A stretch of DNA of 64,000 nt from Bacteroidota bacterium (GCA_017860455.1 JAGDMF010000007.1:1-64000), one strand, 5' to 3'. Shown: positions 46,645-55,618, counted from the first letter of the stretch. Translations and numbers: made by a program. Notes: a model not told the origin generated them from the letters alone.

Positions 46645-49329
46645 TTAGAAAATATTATCTCTAAAATCTTGTTTAAGTGGTAATTTTAAGTCTTTGAGAA
46701 CGGAAGCTTTTACATTGATAGTAAAACTCCAGCCTCTTCTGTAGCCAAATGGGATCCACTTAAATGACATTTCCCAACAGTGAAGATCCCGGTAAATATC
46801 AAATGAAGTGTATGAAAAATCTTTGGCTTTAAAATCGTATCCTGTAGTGAAACCCACTTTCCATTTTTTAGTAATATTGAAATCTCCTTCAATACCTAAT
46901 GTCTGTACGATCGACTGATTGTAATGGATCGCTGTATCAACGATAAAATAGTTGTAATTTTCGTTGACATTATAGTTAAAGGTATAGTTCAAGGTTACAT
47001 GCCATGGATTTGAAAAATCGGGCCGTGTGTTAGGAATTCCAAGTGTACTTTCTGTAAATAGCGAACTGGATTCAGGAGTTTGTGTTGTAGGAACAGTTTG
47101 TTCTTTTTTAATTCCTTTGAAAAAATCGTTATCTAACCGCCAATTTACCCCCAACTGAAAGGAAGAGGAACTAAATCTAAACAGTTTTTTATTCACCTCC
47201 CACTCGGTTTTATTAATGCTTATTCCTTTATTATTAACAACATAAGGGTCAAACATGAAATTGAAAGTCATATCTAAAAACTGGGTAAATTTTGATCTTC
47301 CCGAGATGGAAACCGGACTCCAGCCCATTGAATCTGCTGCAAAATCGTATCCTCCAGACAAAGTAAGGTTTTCCAAAATCACAATTTTTCGAACACCGGT
47401 AATAGTATCTCTTCTGGACGGAACTTTCATTTCAATATTATTGGAAATTGAAAATCTTGTAATCGCCTGATCATTAGATGACACATTTCCGTACATCGCA
47501 TTGCTGAAATAGGAATATTCTTCATAAACCCCTTTGATGGTATTGAAATACCTGCCATAAGTGTTTCCACTTAAATTCGGACGATACACAAAACTGGCAT
47601 CTGGCGTCACAACATGACGTATTGCTTTAATAAAGCCTCGTTTAAAGCCATAAGTGAAAAATATTTTGGTATTCACTGAAGTTTGTGCTGAAACATCGTG
47701 AAGTGCATAAAAACCTTTCTGATAAACGTTTGTGATAACGGGTGAAATGTAGGTATCGTTCGTATCTGTAGAAAACTCTTTTGTTACTGATTGTAAATAC
47801 CATTTTTCAGTAATGTTAACTGAAGTATTCCAGTTGATCGACTTTCCAATTTTAACCGGAATCTGAATCGGAATGTTATGTTTGATTCCGGTTTCCATAT
47901 TATTCCAGGTTTCCTCTTTTAAAAACATGGAATCTACCCCGGATAAATGATTTCCCATTTGGGATGACCATTTAACTGAAATATTTTCATACCATTTGGG
48001 CGTTCCCACTCTTTTTTTCTTTCTAAAAGGATAGATCTGATTGATTGACATACTCAAATCAGGTAATCCCAAATTCACATTTTGATTTTGAGTGTTTTGA
48101 GAATAAGAAGCACTCGCATCTAAGAAGAAAAACCCTTTAATATTAGTCGTAATACTTACTGATGAATTGTATTGATTCGATAAATAATCGTTCACATTCG
48201 ACAAAGTATTTTTATTATACGTATTACTAATCAGCTTAATATGAGCAGAGAATGTGAAATTTGGATTCATTTTAGGATCCTGTTGGTGATTCCACTCCAC
48301 TTTAAAGTCATTTTTCCGATTAAAAAGTGGGGTTCCTCTCTCCCCTTCCAGTGTTTGCGCAAAACTGATAAATGCATCTCCCCTATATTTGTACCGAAAC
48401 ACATAATTGGATTTCCCTTTGATCGCCCAACTTCCACGTGTATAGATATCAGCGAGAAGTGTTAAGTCAAAATTGTCGCTAATTCCTAAATAATATCCAA
48501 TATTTTCAAAATAGAAACCGCGTGTACCGGATATCCCGAATGTGGGCATCACCAAGCCGGAAGCTCTCCCTTTTTGCATTGGAAAATAGCCAAACGGGAT
48601 CGCTAAAAAAGTGGGGATGTCACCAAAACTAAGATAGGCAACACCTGTAACAATTTTATCATTCTGAATCGCTTTTGCTTTATTGAATTTTATCTGGTAG
48701 TGTGGACAATCAAGGTCACAAGTGGTATATTGTCCATTCGCAATAAAAGAGGTTTTTTCGTCAATTTTCTTTACATATTTACCATGAATATACCCTTCCC
48801 CTTCAGAGGTGATCACTTTGGTAATCTTCCCTTTTTTAGTTGTAAAGTTGTATTTAATCTCCTGAGCCCTATATTTGGATTCCGCTTGTGTAAAAATGGG
48901 AGCACCATGAACATGTCCGCTATCTGTTGCAATTCCGGAAGCGTACAATTCATTTTTTCCAAAATTGATTTCAATATAATCCGCTTCCAGATTCATATCG
49001 TCATATCCTGTTTTGGCATTTTGAAACAAAACTGCTGTTTTATCCTTAAAATCGAAATAAATAGAGTCATTACATTGATAAGAAACACTATTTTCGAGTG
49101 CGTCTTTAGAGATTTTTTTGGGACTTTTCGGAGTTTTTGGAAGAGAATCGATCAAAACAGCCGCAACAGTATCCGGTTTTATGGAAAGTGAAACTGAATC
49201 TGTATGTTGTTGAATTATTGAATTATTTTCATCCTGAGCATAAGTTTGAAATCCGAAAATACTGAAAATAAAGAGTATAATAATCCTCCAAAGATATAAA
49301 CATTGAAATAGGTATAATTTTCTTTTCAA
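46645..49329 (-). CDS. LptD/OstA-like LPS assembly outer-membrane protein
   Basis: An 894-residue protein: signal sequence (about residues 14-31, ending TYAQ), an OstA/LptA-like beta-jellyroll region (about 75-240) and a long C-terminal beta-barrel. It corresponds to the 'putative LPS assembly protein LptD' of Bacteroidota, which inserts lipopolysaccharide into the outer leaflet with LptE. No ATG is in frame near the 5' end; TTG at 49329 is the best start but is uncertain. It is divergent from the amidase gene. Confidence 0.82.
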   Translation of the reverse strand: MKRKLYLFQCLYLWRIIILFIFSIFGFQTYAQDENNSIIQQHTDSVSLSIKPDTVAAVLIDSLPKTPKSPKKISKDALENSVSYQCNDSIYFDFKDKTAVLFQNAKTGYDDMNLEADYIEINFGKNELYASGIATDSGHVHGAPIFTQAESKYRAQEIKYNFTTKKGKITKVITSEGEGYIHGKYVKKIDEKTSFIANGQYTTCDLDCPHYQIKFNKAKAIQNDKIVTGVAYLSFGDIPTFLAIPFGYFPMQKGRASGLVMPTFGISGTRGFYFENIGYYLGISDNFDLTLLADIYTRGSWAIKGKSNYVFRYKYRGDAFISFAQTLEGERGTPLFNRKNDFKVEWNHQQDPKMNPNFTFSAHIKLISNTYNKNTLSNVNDYLSNQYNSSVSITTNIKGFFFLDASASYSQNTQNQNVNLGLPDLSMSINQIYPFRKKKRVGTPKWYENISVKWSSQMGNHLSGVDSMFLKEETWNNMETGIKHNIPIQIPVKIGKSINWNTSVNITEKWYLQSVTKEFSTDTNDTYISPVITNVYQKGFYALHDVSAQTSVNTKIFFTYGFKRGFIKAIRHVVTPDASFVYRPNLSGNTYGRYFNTIKGVYEEYSYFSNAMYGNVSSNDQAITRFSISNNIEMKVPSRRDTITGVRKIVILENLTLSGGYDFAADSMGWSPVSISGRSKFTQFLDMTFNFMFDPYVVNNKGISINKTEWEVNKKLFRFSSSSFQLGVNWRLDNDFFKGIKKEQTVPTTQTPESSSLFTESTLGIPNTRPDFSNPWHVTLNYTFNYNVNENYNYFIVDTAIHYNQSIVQTLGIEGDFNITKKWKVGFTTGYDFKAKDFSYTSFDIYRDLHCWEMSFKWIPFGYRRGWSFTINVKASVLKDLKLPLKQDFRDNIF

Positions 49330-49356
49330 GTATGACGTTATTATAGTACTTATATA

Positions 49357-49364
49357 TATTTTTG
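49357..49364 (+). promoter_or_regulatory. -7 element of the amidase gene
   Basis: TATTTTTG matches TAnnTTTG, 39 bases before the ATG at 49404. Its own TTG would be a false start codon at 49362. No good -33 TTG seen. Confidence 0.55.
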
Positions 49365-49403
49365 TATTTACAAACCTTCAAAAATACGCAAAAATTTCAT
49401 GAT

Positions 49404-50690
49404 ATGAACAGAAAAAATGTGATTTTAGTATTAACGCTTCTCACTTTTTTAAACCTCATTGGGTTTTCACAAGTTTCCGACAAGGTGAACAAAATAGTTA
49501 TAGATGCCGGTCATGGTGGAACAATGCCGGGATGTGTAGGTAAAAAGTCTAAGGAAAAGGACGTTACATTAGCTGTTGCTCTCAAGTTTGGGAAATTAAT
49601 CGAAAAAAATTGTCCTGATGTGAAAGTGATTTACACCCGTAAAACTGATGCCACTGTTGAAGTGTATAAAAGGGCAGTGATTGCTAACGAAAATAAAGCG
49701 GATCTGTTCATCTCCATCCATTGCAATGCCAGTGAAAGCAAAACTGCACATGGGATTGAAACTTTTGTAATGGGACTTGAAAAGTCTTCCGCCAGCATTG
49801 CGATTGCTAAAAAAGAGAATGCTGACATTTTGAATGAAAAAGACTATAAAAACAACTATGGTGGTTTTGATCCCAACTCAAGTGAAGCGAGTGTTGTTTT
49901 TTCGCTCTATTCAACAGCGTATTTAAAGAACTCTGCCATTTTTGCGTCCAAAGTACAAAATAACCTGTTGAGAAACACAGGATTATCTGATCGTCGTGTA
50001 CAACAAGCGGGTTTTTGGGTTTTGTATAAAGTGGCTATGCCGAGTATTTTAGTGGAATTGGGATTTTTATCACATCCTAAAGAGGAAGATTTTCTTATCA
50101 AAGAGAGTACTCAAGATATTATGGCAATTTCTCTTTATAATTCTTTTATTGAATACAAAAATCAGGTGGAAGGGACACACCTTCCTTTATTACCTGTTCC
50201 TGAAATTCCACAAAAAGAAGAAGATAAACCTAAAAATGAGAAACCAGAAATCAATAAAAAAGATTCTGTGGTAGTCATTAAAGATACTATTCAGCTACCT
50301 AAAAAAGAGACTCCGATCACAAAACCGGTTGTTGAGGTAAAAAAAGACACGGTTATTACTACTCCTAAAGATACTGTAGTTCCTAAAACCGGAAATCCAA
50401 ATAATACTGGCAACCAAGGTAATACTGTAATTGACAGGACCATTTATTTCCGAGTCCAATTTATGGCTACTCCGGAGAATATCAGTGTGGAGAGTTCCAA
50501 ATTCAAAGGGATTCCGGATGTCAAGAAATACTTTGAAAAAAACTTATGGAAATATACGGCGGGAAATGTTACGAAATGGGAAGAAGCACAGGCGATCCTG
50601 AAAAATATCAAGAAACAGTATCCGGATGCCTTCATCATTGCATTTAAAAATGGGGAGAAAATTCCTATTTCTGATGCTCGACCAAAATAA
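49404..50690 (+). CDS. N-acetylmuramoyl-L-alanine amidase with SPOR-like tail
   Basis: A 428-residue periplasmic amidase. A signal peptide (to about GFSQ, residue 23) precedes an Amidase_3 zinc domain (about 29-235): IVIDAGHGGTMPG (zinc His), E in the KEKDVTLAVAL block, FISIHCNAS and the catalytic-glutamate block SILVELGFLSHP. A long Lys/Pro/Thr-rich linker leads to a C-terminal SPOR-like domain (about 345-428, FRVQFMATPE...) that would target denuded septal peptidoglycan. Family role: splitting of daughter cells. Confidence 0.93.
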   Translation: MNRKNVILVLTLLTFLNLIGFSQVSDKVNKIVIDAGHGGTMPGCVGKKSKEKDVTLAVALKFGKLIEKNCPDVKVIYTRKTDATVEVYKRAVIANENKADLFISIHCNASESKTAHGIETFVMGLEKSSASIAIAKKENADILNEKDYKNNYGGFDPNSSEASVVFSLYSTAYLKNSAIFASKVQNNLLRNTGLSDRRVQQAGFWVLYKVAMPSILVELGFLSHPKEEDFLIKESTQDIMAISLYNSFIEYKNQVEGTHLPLLPVPEIPQKEEDKPKNEKPEINKKDSVVVIKDTIQLPKKETPITKPVVEVKKDTVITTPKDTVVPKTGNPNNTGNQGNTVIDRTIYFRVQFMATPENISVESSKFKGIPDVKKYFEKNLWKYTAGNVTKWEEAQAILKNIKKQYPDAFIIAFKNGEKIPISDARPK

Positions 50691-50726
50691 AACCCAAGAT
50701 TTTTGATCTAAACTACGTTTATATTA

Positions 50727-51299
50727 ATGGAAACCAAACTGAAACAAGAAAAGGATTTCACGCAATTGATTGCTGATTGTATCTCTGAGAAGAGGGAGGC
50801 GCAACATAAGTTGTTCAAAACCTTTTACAGTAAAATGTTTCATGTTTGTTACCGCTACGCCTCATCGTACGAGGAAGCTCAGGATATGCTCAATGAAGGG
50901 TTTTTGAAAATATTTTCAAATCTCGACAAATACAAAAATGAAGGTTCTTTCGAAGCTTGGATGAAAAGGGTTATGGCTAATGCAGCATTGGATTATCAAA
51001 GGAAATTCAAAACCAACATTGATACGGTTGAATACGATTCAGTAGAGAGTAGTTCGATGATTCAATTTGATGAAAACAATGCGATCAGTAAAATCTCCAG
51101 TGATGAGTTGATGTTGTTGATTCAAAAGCTCCCTTTCATGAGTAGGTCTGTCTTTAACTTATATGTTTTTGAAGACTACTCCCATGCAGAGATTGCTGAA
51201 ATTTTACAAATGAAGGAAGGCACCTCCCACTGGCATTTGAATTTTGCCAGAACCAAACTAAAACAACTCATATTACAACAAATCAACCCCAAAAAATAG
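50727..51299 (+). CDS. RNA polymerase sigma factor, ECF type
   Basis: A 190-residue sigma-70 family protein with region 2 (CYRYASSYEEAQDMLNEGF, then SFEAWMKRVMANAALD) and region 4 (FEDYSHAEIAEILQMKEGTSHWHL). Regions 1 and 3 are missing, as in ECF sigma factors. The next gene starts one base after its stop and encodes a single-helix membrane protein, the typical place of an anti-sigma or stress partner. Target promoters are unknown. Confidence 0.92.
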   Translation: METKLKQEKDFTQLIADCISEKREAQHKLFKTFYSKMFHVCYRYASSYEEAQDMLNEGFLKIFSNLDKYKNEGSFEAWMKRVMANAALDYQRKFKTNIDTVEYDSVESSSMIQFDENNAISKISSDELMLLIQKLPFMSRSVFNLYVFEDYSHAEIAEILQMKEGTSHWHLNFARTKLKQLILQQINPKK

Positions 51300-51300
51300 A

Positions 51301-51792
51301 ATGGATCAATTTGACGAACTGATAAAAGAGAAAGCTGAAAAGAAGGTTTTTAAATACAAACCTCTTTTTTGGATTTTGTTTGCTAAAAGTGCTGGAATCT
51401 CAGCATTTTCAGCAGTACAGATCATCTCTACCGTTTTAATTGTTGGTGGATTAGCAGGTAGCGGAACCTATTTAGGAATTCACAGTTACAATAAATCCAA
51501 AATTAAAAAAACCACCAGACAGACCGAGCAGATCCAACCCAAACAAGATCCTATCATTGCAACAGATACTTTACTGATAGATACTGTTTCCTCTCAACCG
51601 GAGATTGAAAAGCCAATCGATAAACATCACAACACAGCTCCCAAAAGCGCACCAACAGTGATTTCTGAACCAATAAAGCCGGTTGTTTCACCAAAACGGG
51701 ATACAGTTCCCAAAAAGCAAACTCCCCGAAACCCCTACGAAGGTATGCGGATCATGACGATCAACCCGGACACGATTAAGAGTAATTATTAG
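51301..51792 (+). CDS. Single-helix membrane protein, candidate anti-sigma partner
   Basis: A 163-residue protein: a short charged N-terminus of about 40 residues, one membrane helix (about 44-62), then an extracytoplasmic Lys/Thr/Pro-rich low-complexity tail. No zinc-binding anti-sigma motif or FecR domain is visible. Placement one base after the sigma gene suggests it binds that sigma factor through its N-terminus, but this is inference from context only. Confidence 0.55.
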   Translation: MDQFDELIKEKAEKKVFKYKPLFWILFAKSAGISAFSAVQIISTVLIVGGLAGSGTYLGIHSYNKSKIKKTTRQTEQIQPKQDPIIATDTLLIDTVSSQPEIEKPIDKHHNTAPKSAPTVISEPIKPVVSPKRDTVPKKQTPRNPYEGMRIMTINPDTIKSNY

Positions 51793-51891
51793 ACAGCAGT
51801 CAGCGGACATTCAGCTACCAGGTTAACCAAGAGATTATACCAGCCGATGAGCACTTATTGTATTCAGTTTTGATTGCTATGATCAGATTTT

Positions 51892-52896
51892 TTATATTTG
51901 ATTTAACTCAAAAGCATATTCGTAACTGATTTCGCTTTTTCCTTTTTCGTTTTTCTTCCATGCTTCCTCTAAATGACTTAACTCAATCATGTTATGCGTA
52001 CTTGTAGACTTGAATGCACTTGCCACTTTTTCTAATGTTTCTAATTCTTTAGAAGAGAATAATTCTGCATTAAAAGATCTGTTTTCTCTTATTTTGAATT
52101 TTTCACCTGTATAACCTGTTGGAAATTCAGTTGTGTCAATATCTATCTCTTTATTGTTGGCTAAATATTCAAAAATACTTTGAAAATTATTAGGAACAGG
52201 CCCCATGTCAATTGCTTTATACCGCATCCCACTGATTGAAAAACAACTTTGTTTGAACATTAAAAAATCTGCATAAAATAGGAGCTTATTCATTTTGGTT
52301 TTATATGGTTCCAATTTTTCAGAAAAGAAAACGATCATTTCAGTAAATTTTTCAAAGTTGGGATTCCTATATCCTGAATAGATATCTGCTAAATGATTGC
52401 CCATTAAATAACCCTTGAAATTTAAATCAAAAATATTTCGTTTTCTTTCTTCTAGCAACAGCTGAGCTTTTTGGATGTATTTTTCTTTAATTTTTTCATC
52501 TAATGTTCCACATAATTCAACCATATCAATAAAGAATTTTGGGTCGTCCATCATCTGAATTAATTTGGCATTAGCGATACTGGGCATTTCTCCAGCTTCA
52601 TATTGTCGGTAACTATTTATCCCAAATCCTAGAATTTCTGACATTTTGACGGCAGATGAATTATATCGCTCTCTAATTCTTGTAATTTCATCCGGAAATG
52701 GAATGTTGAATTTATCACGGTATTGGTTATATACCTGATTCATATTTACTTCATCCAGAGATGTAGTTGTGAACTGTTCTCCACTATCCTCGCATAAATA
52801 ATAATGAAAAACAATTTCAAATGTTTCTTTTCTGAAATCCATTGACCTACGTTCTTTGGTCAGTTTCATTTCTTTACCGGTTATTGGACTTTTCAT
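51892..52896 (-). CDS. Antitoxin: MqsA-like HTH fused to Panacea (DUF4065) domain
   Basis: A 334-residue protein. The N-terminal part follows the MqsA plan (a MK-x-P start, then HYYLCEDSGEQF, then an HTH around residues 65-115 with SSAVKMSEILGFGINSYRQYE). The zinc-ligand positions corresponding to MqsA C3, C6, C37 and C40 read S3, T6, C35 and S38, so zinc is probably not bound. The C-terminal part (about 175-320) is a Panacea/SocA domain, with MNKLLFYADFLMF and YKAIDMGPVPNNF. Panacea domains act as antitoxins or protease adaptors. The toxin gene is six bases upstream. Confidence 0.82.
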   Translation of the reverse strand: MKSPITGKEMKLTKERRSMDFRKETFEIVFHYYLCEDSGEQFTTTSLDEVNMNQVYNQYRDKFNIPFPDEITRIRERYNSSAVKMSEILGFGINSYRQYEAGEMPSIANAKLIQMMDDPKFFIDMVELCGTLDEKIKEKYIQKAQLLLEERKRNIFDLNFKGYLMGNHLADIYSGYRNPNFEKFTEMIVFFSEKLEPYKTKMNKLLFYADFLMFKQSCFSISGMRYKAIDMGPVPNNFQSIFEYLANNKEIDIDTTEFPTGYTGEKFKIRENRSFNAELFSSKELETLEKVASAFKSTSTHNMIELSHLEEAWKKNEKGKSEISYEYAFELNQI

Positions 52897-52902
52897 ATTG
52901 TT

Positions 52903-53250
52903 TTATTTTAAAGGATATTGCATTTTTTGTTGAGCTAAGTGAAAAGAAATACAGATGACACTATTACCTAATTTTCCCATTGTTATTTTAATGTACACTT
53001 CTTTTTTTTTAACAGTTTTTCCAAACACCCACATATCTGTACCTCCATAGAGTTTTTCAAAAATCGGACCTTCGCAATAATCTTCGGATTCCAATGTCTC
53101 TAAAATTTCTTTTCGTTCAATAGGTCGTATTTCTAGTTCAATAAGTGTCTGAGCATTTTTACCTCTATCATCACGAAAAAGCACATCCCAAATCTTCATT
53201 TTTTCTTTGAAGTCTTTTAAAAAGGATTTTACTTCTGTTTCCGAGCTCAT
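52903..53250 (-). CDS. MqsR-like toxin
   Basis: A 115-residue basic protein whose C-terminal half aligns by eye with the MqsR/RelE-fold ribonuclease toxin: SEDYCEGP, then DMWVFGKTVKKKEVYIKITM and VICISFHLA, against MqsR's SDFYK, Y-L-K-I-T-V and LIVSF. It precedes the antitoxin gene, the same order as mqsRA. Similarity is short, so the toxin function is inferred from fold motifs and the antitoxin next to it. Confidence 0.75.
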   Translation of the reverse strand: MSSETEVKSFLKDFKEKMKIWDVLFRDDRGKNAQTLIELEIRPIERKEILETLESEDYCEGPIFEKLYGGTDMWVFGKTVKKKEVYIKITMGKLGNSVICISFHLAQQKMQYPLK

Positions 53251-53271
53251 TCAGAAATGATTTTAATGCTG

Positions 53272-53302
53272 CAAAGATACTATTATTTATTTGAAAATGC
53301 AA
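53272..53302 (-). promoter_or_regulatory. Promoter of the toxin-antitoxin operon
   Basis: On the minus strand TTG (53302-53300), a 20-base spacer and TATCTTTG (53279-53272) match the consensus. An 8-bp inverted repeat TATTATTT/AAATAATA (53281-53288 and 53314-53321) brackets the -33 element and is a possible operator for the HTH antitoxin. Confidence 0.68.
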
Positions 53303-53446
53303 CGATAAAGTTGAAATAATAAAAAATTAATTAAATAAAAACAATTATAAAGTGTTTTGTTAATAAGGTTTTGATAAATCAATAATAAAGAAGTTTTTAA
53401 AACGTTTTATATCCTTAAAAACCAAAGTTAAATAAAATATGAGCCC

Positions 53447-54253
53447 ATGAAAAGATCTGCTAAAATATTGATTTTCCTTTTTTGGATTCCTTTTTCTTTA
53501 TTGAGTCAAACCAATGAAGGATATCCTGAATTAAAAAAGTACAGCAACTTTGGATTTACTTTTGGAGGAGTTCTATTTGACAAAGCAAAAATTGAATTTG
53601 AGGAAGGATCATATCCAATTTCTTCATTTGCTGTACCAAGTTATAGTTTTGGATTTAATTACCATTTGCCAATTTTCGGCAAATGGTCTATTCAAACTGG
53701 ACTTTTGTTTGCCAATGAGGCTGCCTTAAACATAAAATATAAATTTTTAGATGAAGATATTCAATTTTTAGAATATAATGAAGAGGTTAAATCAATTTCT
53801 TATGCATTAATAACTCCTTCTATTCCATTGTCAGTCCAATATAAAAGTAAAATTGGAAATAAATCATATCTTGATTTAAAATTGGGAATGAAAATGATGT
53901 TATTACTTCCTTCAGGTGCTGGTTTAACAAACTTAATGTCAACTGATACTGGTTACTGTCCAAATTTTAGAATTGAAGTGATTTCACCCGTTGATTATTT
54001 CATAGTTAGCAGTTTGATAACAAGTATTGGCTATACTATTGATTTAAATAAAGTACTAATTGGATTTGAACTTTCCAGAACCATTAATTTTCAAAATACA
54101 TTTTCCGGTAGATTTCGTTTTTATAATCTCTTAATCAATCCTGATGCTTATGGATATTATAATTTGTCCGGAAATTATTGGGCATTGAATATTAATATAA
54201 ATTTTCTGAAAACAAAATATTGGAAAAAAGGAAAAAATGTAATACTTAATTGA
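53447..54253 (+). CDS. Outer-membrane beta-barrel protein, unknown
   Basis: A 268-residue protein with a signal peptide (ending near SLLSQ, residue 22) and alternating amphipathic strands with glycine and aromatic residues (SFGFNYHLPIFG, NFGFTFGGVLF), as in small porin-like or OmpW-like barrels. I do not recognise a family. It stands alone between the toxin-antitoxin promoter and a repeat array. Confidence 0.55.
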   Translation: MKRSAKILIFLFWIPFSLLSQTNEGYPELKKYSNFGFTFGGVLFDKAKIEFEEGSYPISSFAVPSYSFGFNYHLPIFGKWSIQTGLLFANEAALNIKYKFLDEDIQFLEYNEEVKSISYALITPSIPLSVQYKSKIGNKSYLDLKLGMKMMLLLPSGAGLTNLMSTDTGYCPNFRIEVISPVDYFIVSSLITSIGYTIDLNKVLIGFELSRTINFQNTFSGRFRFYNLLINPDAYGYYNLSGNYWALNININFLKTKYWKKGKNVILN

Positions 54254-54334
54254 TAAATAAGTAATATTTACAGTAATGTATTTCTTGTTTTTTAAATTAT
54301 ATACAAAACCAACACTATTTAATTAGTGAATAAA

Positions 54335-54460
54335 GAATAATGAATAATGAATAATGAATAATGAATAATGAATATTGAGCACATTGAGCACACGAGCACA
54401 TGTGCACATGAGCACATGAACACTGTGAACCATCGTTTAACACTGTGAAACACTGTTTAA
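54335..54460. repeat. Composite repeat array (GAATAAT heptamers then GAGCAC-type octamers)
   Basis: Five perfect GAATAAT units plus one GAATATT (54335-54376) run into GAGCACATT, GAGCACAC and GAGCACAT units and then degenerate AACACTGTG words to about 54460. The GAGCAC part is identical over 24 bases to the minus strand of the array at 32412-32455, with the same heptamers beside it. Confidence 0.9.
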
Positions 54461-54516
54461 TAATTATTTATGTTATCTGTAAAAGATTTTTGATTTCGTT
54501 TATAAATGTATTGAAA

Positions 54517-55143
54517 TTAAAATTTGTAGCCAATAGAAAATGAAAAGAAATCATGAAACTCATATTCTGTTTTAAATTTACTCAAATCAATCTCATCACC
54601 AATTATAAAATGAATCCCAAAACCAAATTTCTGTGTGATAAAAAAATGTTGATTGATCATTATTTTCAGCCCAATTCCTATAGTATTTTCTACCCATAGA
54701 AAGGGCCCAAAATATTCAATATATCTTCTGTATAAATATGGATCCACAACATCAGAAAAATTATTCATTGTATCTATAGAATAAGGGGAATACATACTTG
54801 ATCTTGTCGTCGAATATTTCATTTGCAAATCATAAAATAAAAAAGGTTTAAATTGTCCAAGTTTGTTAAAAACATATTGATTATAATACAGATTAAAATT
54901 AAGAAAATGTAATGGTTTTGTGGCAAATAATCTTTTATAATAAATATTTGACTGATCATCCGGTTGTTTAATCGAGTTGATATTACAACCTAATCCTATG
55001 CCAAACTCCATTGTTTTAATCTCTTTTGAATAAGCCAGGGTTATGTTTTTTCCTGCTCCGGTAGAGTAATAGTTTAGACTAACATTTTGAGCATTCACAC
55101 TTAAAAAAAAGAAGGCAAAATAAATAAAAGTAAAATTTTTCAT
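54517..55143 (-). CDS. Outer-membrane beta-barrel protein, unknown
   Basis: A 208-residue protein with a signal peptide (ending near VNAQ, residue 19) and a series of beta strands ending with FSIGYKF, the aromatic C-terminus typical of barrels. It is not assignable to a family. It ends close to one repeat array and starts next to another. Confidence 0.55.
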   Translation of the reverse strand: MKNFTFIYFAFFFLSVNAQNVSLNYYSTGAGKNITLAYSKEIKTMEFGIGLGCNINSIKQPDDQSNIYYKRLFATKPLHFLNFNLYYNQYVFNKLGQFKPFLFYDLQMKYSTTRSSMYSPYSIDTMNNFSDVVDPYLYRRYIEYFGPFLWVENTIGIGLKIMINQHFFITQKFGFGIHFIIGDEIDLSKFKTEYEFHDFFSFSIGYKF

Positions 55144-55260
55144 AGGAATTTATTCAAAGGATTTTTATAATTTCTTCTTTTAAATAACTGAAAAGGGTAC
55201 TCATATATTGTATCTGAAATCATTATCTTTAAATAAAATTATTCTCAGCGACCTCAGCGA

Positions 55261-55370
55261 GAAATAATGAATAATGAATAATGAATAGTGAAAAATGAAA
55301 AATGAAAAATAAAAAATAAAGAGTAATTAATGAGCATTCGAGCATTCGAGCATTCGAGCATTCGAGCACA
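55261..55370. repeat. Composite repeat array (GAATAAT, GAAAAAT, then GAGCATTC)
   Basis: Heptamers GAATAAT grade into GAAAAAT and A-rich variants (55261-55331), followed by four perfect GAGCATTC octamers and GAGCACA (55332-55370). The array abuts the tRNA terminator. Same block order as at 54335-54460. Confidence 0.9.
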
Positions 55371-55406
55371 AAAAAAAGGTGTGTCGCAATTTGGACACAC
55401 TTTTTT
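55371..55406. terminator. Bidirectional intrinsic terminator of the tRNA
   Basis: GTGTGTC (55379-55385) pairs with GACACAC (55394-55400); an A-run precedes and a T-run follows, so it can terminate in either direction. It lies 35 bases downstream of the minus-strand tRNA gene. Confidence 0.85.
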
Positions 55407-55440
55407 AATACTTTGTATAATTACTTGTCTTATAGTGTAG

Positions 55441-55514
55441 TGGCGGGAACGAGAGTTGAACTCGTGACCTCCGGGTTATGAATCCGACGCTCTAACCAAC
55501 TGAGCTACCCCGCC
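55441..55514 (-). tRNA. tRNA-Met (anticodon CAT), elongator type
   Basis: On the minus strand the sequence folds as a full cloverleaf: acceptor GGCGGGG, D-arm with AGCTCAGTTGGTTAGAGC (two halves of the arm), anticodon loop TTCATAA and T-arm with GTTCAACTC. The anticodon is CAU. The first acceptor pair is G-C, unlike the mismatched end of initiator tRNA, so an elongator tRNA-Met is likely; an Ile2 tRNA with modified C cannot be excluded. CCA is not encoded. A TATTTTTG element lies upstream (55535-55528). Confidence 0.95.
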
Positions 55515-55527
55515 TTTTTCGAGGGTG

Positions 55528-55535
55528 CAAAAATA
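55528..55535 (-). promoter_or_regulatory. -7 element of the tRNA gene
   Basis: On the minus strand TATTTTTG followed by CA lies 14 bases before the mature tRNA 5' end. The rest of the gap up to 55618 holds nothing recognised. Confidence 0.5.
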
Positions 55536-55618
55536 CAAAAAAATCTTTTACATTCCGCTATTTCCTAAAACAAAAATCAAACTCATTTATTGTATTGATT
55601 TCCTGAATATTAGATATA

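Noticed and set aside
48435-48440. Second CACGTG hexamer as a parS candidate
   Set aside because: The flanks do not extend to TTTCACGTGAAA and it lies within a coding region.
48700-49191. 163-codon open frame antisense to lptD
   Set aside because: It is wholly inside the LptD frame on the other strand, with no recognisable domain or promoter; a shadow of the real gene.
55441-55514. Initiator tRNA-fMet
   Set aside because: The first acceptor pair is G-C, whereas bacterial initiator tRNA has an unpaired C-A end.
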